From CAYHCE01 sp964355015 (GTDB lineage Bacteria > Cyanobacteriota > Cyanobacteriia > PCC-6307 > Cyanobiaceae), in NCBI GenBank assembly GCA_964355015.1, contig CAYHCE010000016.1:12211-76210 (forward strand): a stretch of 64,000 nt of DNA, given 5' to 3'. Of this stretch, positions 61,511 through 64,000 are shown piece after piece. The position numbers and the translations under genes were made by a program. A model generated the notes under the pieces. The model searched no databases. It was not told the DNA's origin and was given only the letters and a program-made list of their open reading frames with translations. Positions within the stretch are counted from its first letter, which is position 1. Each line of letters opens with the position of its first letter.

Positions 61511-62701
61511 CTAACGGTTTTTGCCAGGCGGGCTGACCTGAGAGTCAGGACCGGAGCTGCCATTGCCCGGCCTTGCGCTCCTCGGGAAAATCACCACCGT
61601 CTGCTCGGCCGGCAGGAAGCGGCGGGGCAGACTCGGCCCTGAATCGGGCGCTTTGCTGCGCGCCTGCTCGTAGGCCTTCAGCACGGCCGCATCCGGCTCC
61701 GCGGCGCAGGCGGGGACGAACACATCGGCGCAGGATCGTGGATCGATGCCGGCAGCGGCCATCAGGCGCACCGCCTCGGCCTGGGCTTGGTTGCGCTGCT
61801 CCTTGATCACTTCCTCCCGTTCCTGAGCGGCGATGCCGAACCACCCTTCGATCTGGCCCCAGGCCTGACTGAATTCAGCCTCGTTCAGCCCACGCAGATC
61901 CTTCAGCGCGGTCACCACCCCTGGTGCGTGCTGCTGCAGCACCTGCCAATAGGGGGACTCGGCCAGTCGAGCATTGATCCAGTGGCCCCGATTTAGGCCT
62001 GAGATCCCCAGGGCCCATCCCAGCAAATCCGGAAACGGAGGCAGGCTTCCGTATCCTTTGGGAAACAGGCTCGCCTTCTTGCTGATCCGCTCCGCCAGCC
62101 TGGTGTGAATGCGATCGAAGCTCCCACGACGCTGCTGCGGCTGGCCCAGCTGAACGGCGGCGAATTCCTGGGCGATCCGGCAGGTGGCCGCGGGAGGGAG
62201 AACGGCCGCTGGCTCCTCTCGCTGGTGCTTTCCTGGTGGCGAAACCTGTCGCACCAACTCCAGGCCGGTGGCATTGAGCAGGATCGTGCGCTCCTCGATC
62301 GCGGCCGAGGGCCGTTCCGGATCGCTTTCCGGGTCGGCTTGGCGCTGCAAGGACGCCACGAAGGGCACGAAGAAGCCCTGCCGGGGGCGAGGCGGCAGCT
62401 CGAAGCCGCTCAGACAGACGGCCGAATCTGATGGCGGCTGCTTCGTGGCGACCGCCTCAGTGCGGGTCTCCGGATCGGCCGCCGGGGGCGGGCAGACCGG
62501 GTCGCGGAACGGTCGCACGATCAGGGTGATCGGCGCTTCGATCGAAGCCGCTGCCATCAGCCGATCCAGCACCCGGGTGGCCGCCAGCAGCTGCGGAGAT
62601 GGACCGCTCGCCGCAGGGGACTCGGCGAGGCCGGGCCGTGAACCAACGGTCAGCAGCAACAGGGTGGTCATCGCACCGAACTGCCGTTGCCAGGACGCCA
62701 C
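61511..62701 (-). CDS. Exported protein of unknown function, copy 2
   Basis: A 396-residue paralogue of the gene at 59659, sharing the signal peptide region (GAMTTLLLLTVGSRPGLAES), LLAATRVLDRLMAAASIEAP, FELPPRPRQGFFVPFVASLQ and QAWGQIEGWFGIAAQEREEV. It uses GTG 62701 where copy 1 uses ATG. It lacks the AT-rich central part found in copy 1. The C-terminus ends PDSQVSPPGKNR. It is divergent from the intact two-repeat gene at 62889; the function is unknown. Confidence 0.76.
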   Translation of the reverse strand: MASWQRQFGAMTTLLLLTVGSRPGLAESPAASGPSPQLLAATRVLDRLMAAASIEAPITLIVRPFRDPVCPPPAADPETRTEAVATKQPPSDSAVCLSGFELPPRPRQGFFVPFVASLQRQADPESDPERPSAAIEERTILLNATGLELVRQVSPPGKHQREEPAAVLPPAATCRIAQEFAAVQLGQPQQRRGSFDRIHTRLAERISKKASLFPKGYGSLPPFPDLLGWALGISGLNRGHWINARLAESPYWQVLQQHAPGVVTALKDLRGLNEAEFSQAWGQIEGWFGIAAQEREEVIKEQRNQAQAEAVRLMAAAGIDPRSCADVFVPACAAEPDAAVLKAYEQARSKAPDSGPSLPRRFLPAEQTVVIFPRSARPGNGSSGPDSQVSPPGKNR

Positions 62702-62888
62702 GACTCCTCGCTCCCGTTGATCCCCTCTTGCCTACAACGGCTGGTGCTGTTGCCGTGCGCATCGTGTTCACCAGCCACGGAGGTGGCTCCCGGCCAACGG
62801 CACCCCCTTCCAGCTCCTTGCGGCAGGAATGCCGCCGCCGCTCGGCCGACGCTTTGGCATGGTGAGTGGTAGCGGGGATGGGGATTCC

Positions 62889-63950
62889 ATGAGCAGGTTT
62901 CTTCCCCTTCCTCAATGGGCCGTTGTCCTGCCCGCCGCTGTGGTGGGCCTCTCTCTGGGAGCCGCGGTGCAGGGCCAGACCATGTCACCGTCAGGTCCAC
63001 AGCCCGCTGGGGAGGTGCCTGCCATGGACGCCCCCAGCTCCGCGCCCGCACAAGCGCCCGCCTCCAATTCCACTGTCAAGCGGTACAAGGTCAAGTTGCT
63101 TTCCAGCAGCGGTCCCGAATTTGAATCCTGGATCATGTTCGAAGTGATCGGAGACACCAAGATCATCCTGTGGAAACATGCCACCACAAATGGCTGGGGG
63201 AAGTGGTGGGATCACCCCGTGCTTTCTGGAAAGGCCTGCCGGATCATCCGGGCTGATGGAGGTGACCGGCTGGTGGACTGTCAACGGGCTGCCCGCACCG
63301 GCCCGGGAGAACCACTCCGGATCGTGCTGCCGCAAGGCGCTTTCTTTCAAGACAGTTTGTTGACTTTCACGTGGAAGGAAAGTGGCATGATCCAGGAAGG
63401 AGTGCTCCGTATCGAACATGGACTGATACCAGACACGCTCCGCATGGGTCGTAAGCAGGAACCCGAAGTGATCAGACAGCCCCGAGTGGAGCCAATACCA
63501 CGCGATGTGATCACACCGCCCCGCGTTCAACCAATGATTGCTGATTCCAGGAGCTGGCGCTACAAGGTCAAGCTGTCGCCGGGGAATGCCTGGCAGAATC
63601 TCCAGCCTGAATCCTGGGTGGTGTTCGATGTGATCAGAGGCACCACGGTGACGTTGATGCACAGCACCAACTCCTACAATATCCTTACAGGTTTCAGCCG
63701 ATGGTGGGACCACCCCGTCCGTTCGATCATGGCCTGCCCGCTTAACAAGAGCGAAGGAAGTGACCGGCCTGCCGACTGCCTCCAGGGCAGCAGCGCCGCC
63801 CCCGGAGAGCCTCTGAGGATCATGCTGCCGGAGGGGACTTCCCTTCATGATTACCGGTTCACCTTCACGTGGCAGGAGAGTGGCAGGATCCAGGAAGGGG
63901 TGACCATCGTCGATCGCATGTTGCAGCCCACTCCGATTCCGTCGCCCTAG
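62889..63950 (+). CDS. Exported protein with two internal repeats, unknown function
   Basis: About 353 residues. Signal peptide QWAVVLPAAVVGLSLGAAVQ ending GQT. Residues ~62-180 and ~220-345 are two copies of a ~120-residue module: each starts YKVKL, has ESWIMFEVIGDTKIILWKHA or ESWVVFDVIRGTTVTLMHST, then WWDHPV, DRLVDCQ/DRPADCLQ, PGEPLRIVLPQG/PGEPLRIMLPEG and FTFTWKESGMIQEGV/FTFTWQESGRIQEGV. Two Cys in each module may pair. This looks like a secreted beta-rich adhesion or binding protein, not an enzyme. The family is unknown. Confidence 0.83.
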   Translation: MSRFLPLPQWAVVLPAAVVGLSLGAAVQGQTMSPSGPQPAGEVPAMDAPSSAPAQAPASNSTVKRYKVKLLSSSGPEFESWIMFEVIGDTKIILWKHATTNGWGKWWDHPVLSGKACRIIRADGGDRLVDCQRAARTGPGEPLRIVLPQGAFFQDSLLTFTWKESGMIQEGVLRIEHGLIPDTLRMGRKQEPEVIRQPRVEPIPRDVITPPRVQPMIADSRSWRYKVKLSPGNAWQNLQPESWVVFDVIRGTTVTLMHSTNSYNILTGFSRWWDHPVRSIMACPLNKSEGSDRPADCLQGSSAAPGEPLRIMLPEGTSLHDYRFTFTWQESGRIQEGVTIVDRMLQPTPIPSP

Positions 63951-64000
63951 GGCGATTCCCTGCGGCTGAAGCCCATCGAACCCCTGGATTCCTGTGCGTG

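Larger units (their letters stand above)
59640..63040. repeat. Tandem duplication of a ~1.7-kb divergent gene pair
   Basis: Copy 1 (about 59640-61240) and copy 2 (about 61425-63000) share long near-identical blocks: the secreted-protein genes 59659-60942 and 61511-62701, the ~188-base divergent gap, and the start of the next gene at 61131 and 62889. Offsets between matching points (60942/62701 and 61131/62889) are nearly equal, showing one duplicated unit. Confidence 0.85.

Overview
This window is high-GC chromosomal DNA from a unicellular picocyanobacterium of the Cyanobium/Synechococcus type. The evidence is the combination of a PetN cytochrome b6f subunit, the Thf1/Psb29 photosystem II biogenesis factor, a phycobilisome rod linker, at least three HLIP genes, and many short conserved cyanobacterial proteins. 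No rRNA, tRNA, CRISPR array or insertion sequence was recognised by eye.

Bases 1-27060 are mostly housekeeping. They hold the ftsH tail, clpP, thf1, petN, clpS, purK, a sugar ABC permease, recQ and aroB. A decayed response regulator follows, then a serine hydrolase, a GNAT protein, a Nif11-like peptide, a J-domain protein, a sugar kinase-like/DOMON pair, the rod linker and a lytic transglycosylase. An overlapping three-gene ABC exporter, a CDF transporter, a GH10-like secreted enzyme and a PPC-glutaredoxin fusion complete this part.

Bases 27286-46394 form the main accessory island: a complete type 1 BREX anti-phage locus in the order brxA-brxB-brxC-pglX-(AlbA/ATPase regulator)-hipB-hipA-pglZ-phd-vapC-brxL-(P-loop kinase/WYL fusion). 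Nearly all genes touch or overlap, so coupled expression is likely. Two toxin-antitoxin modules sit inside the operon. hipBA has its own 23-bp inverted-repeat operator candidate. The vapC frame has lost its normal stop and runs into brxL. pglX carries an AT-rich central segment where the target-recognition region is expected. The last gene joins a zeta/PNK-like P-loop domain to a BrxR-like HTH-WYL regulator, an architecture I have not met as a standard BREX component.

Bases 46400-55500 carry a light-stress set. It includes an HLIP cluster preceded by an HLR1 (RpaB-type) box, tiny membrane peptides, a second HLIP with HLR1-like repeats, an HLIP remnant and a metallothionein-like mini-ORF. It also holds secreted or membrane proteins and an acyl-CoA synthetase-like enzyme. 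Bases 55500-64000 hold a methyltransferase, a cytochrome P450 with an in-frame internal deletion, the tail of a broken DASH-type cryptochrome next to an intact FeS-type photolyase-related protein, and a tandemly duplicated divergent gene pair. One duplicate is killed by a nonsense codon and the surviving copy has two internal repeats.

Overall it is a stable photosynthetic backbone with a defence island and several places where genes are visibly being duplicated, truncated or lost.
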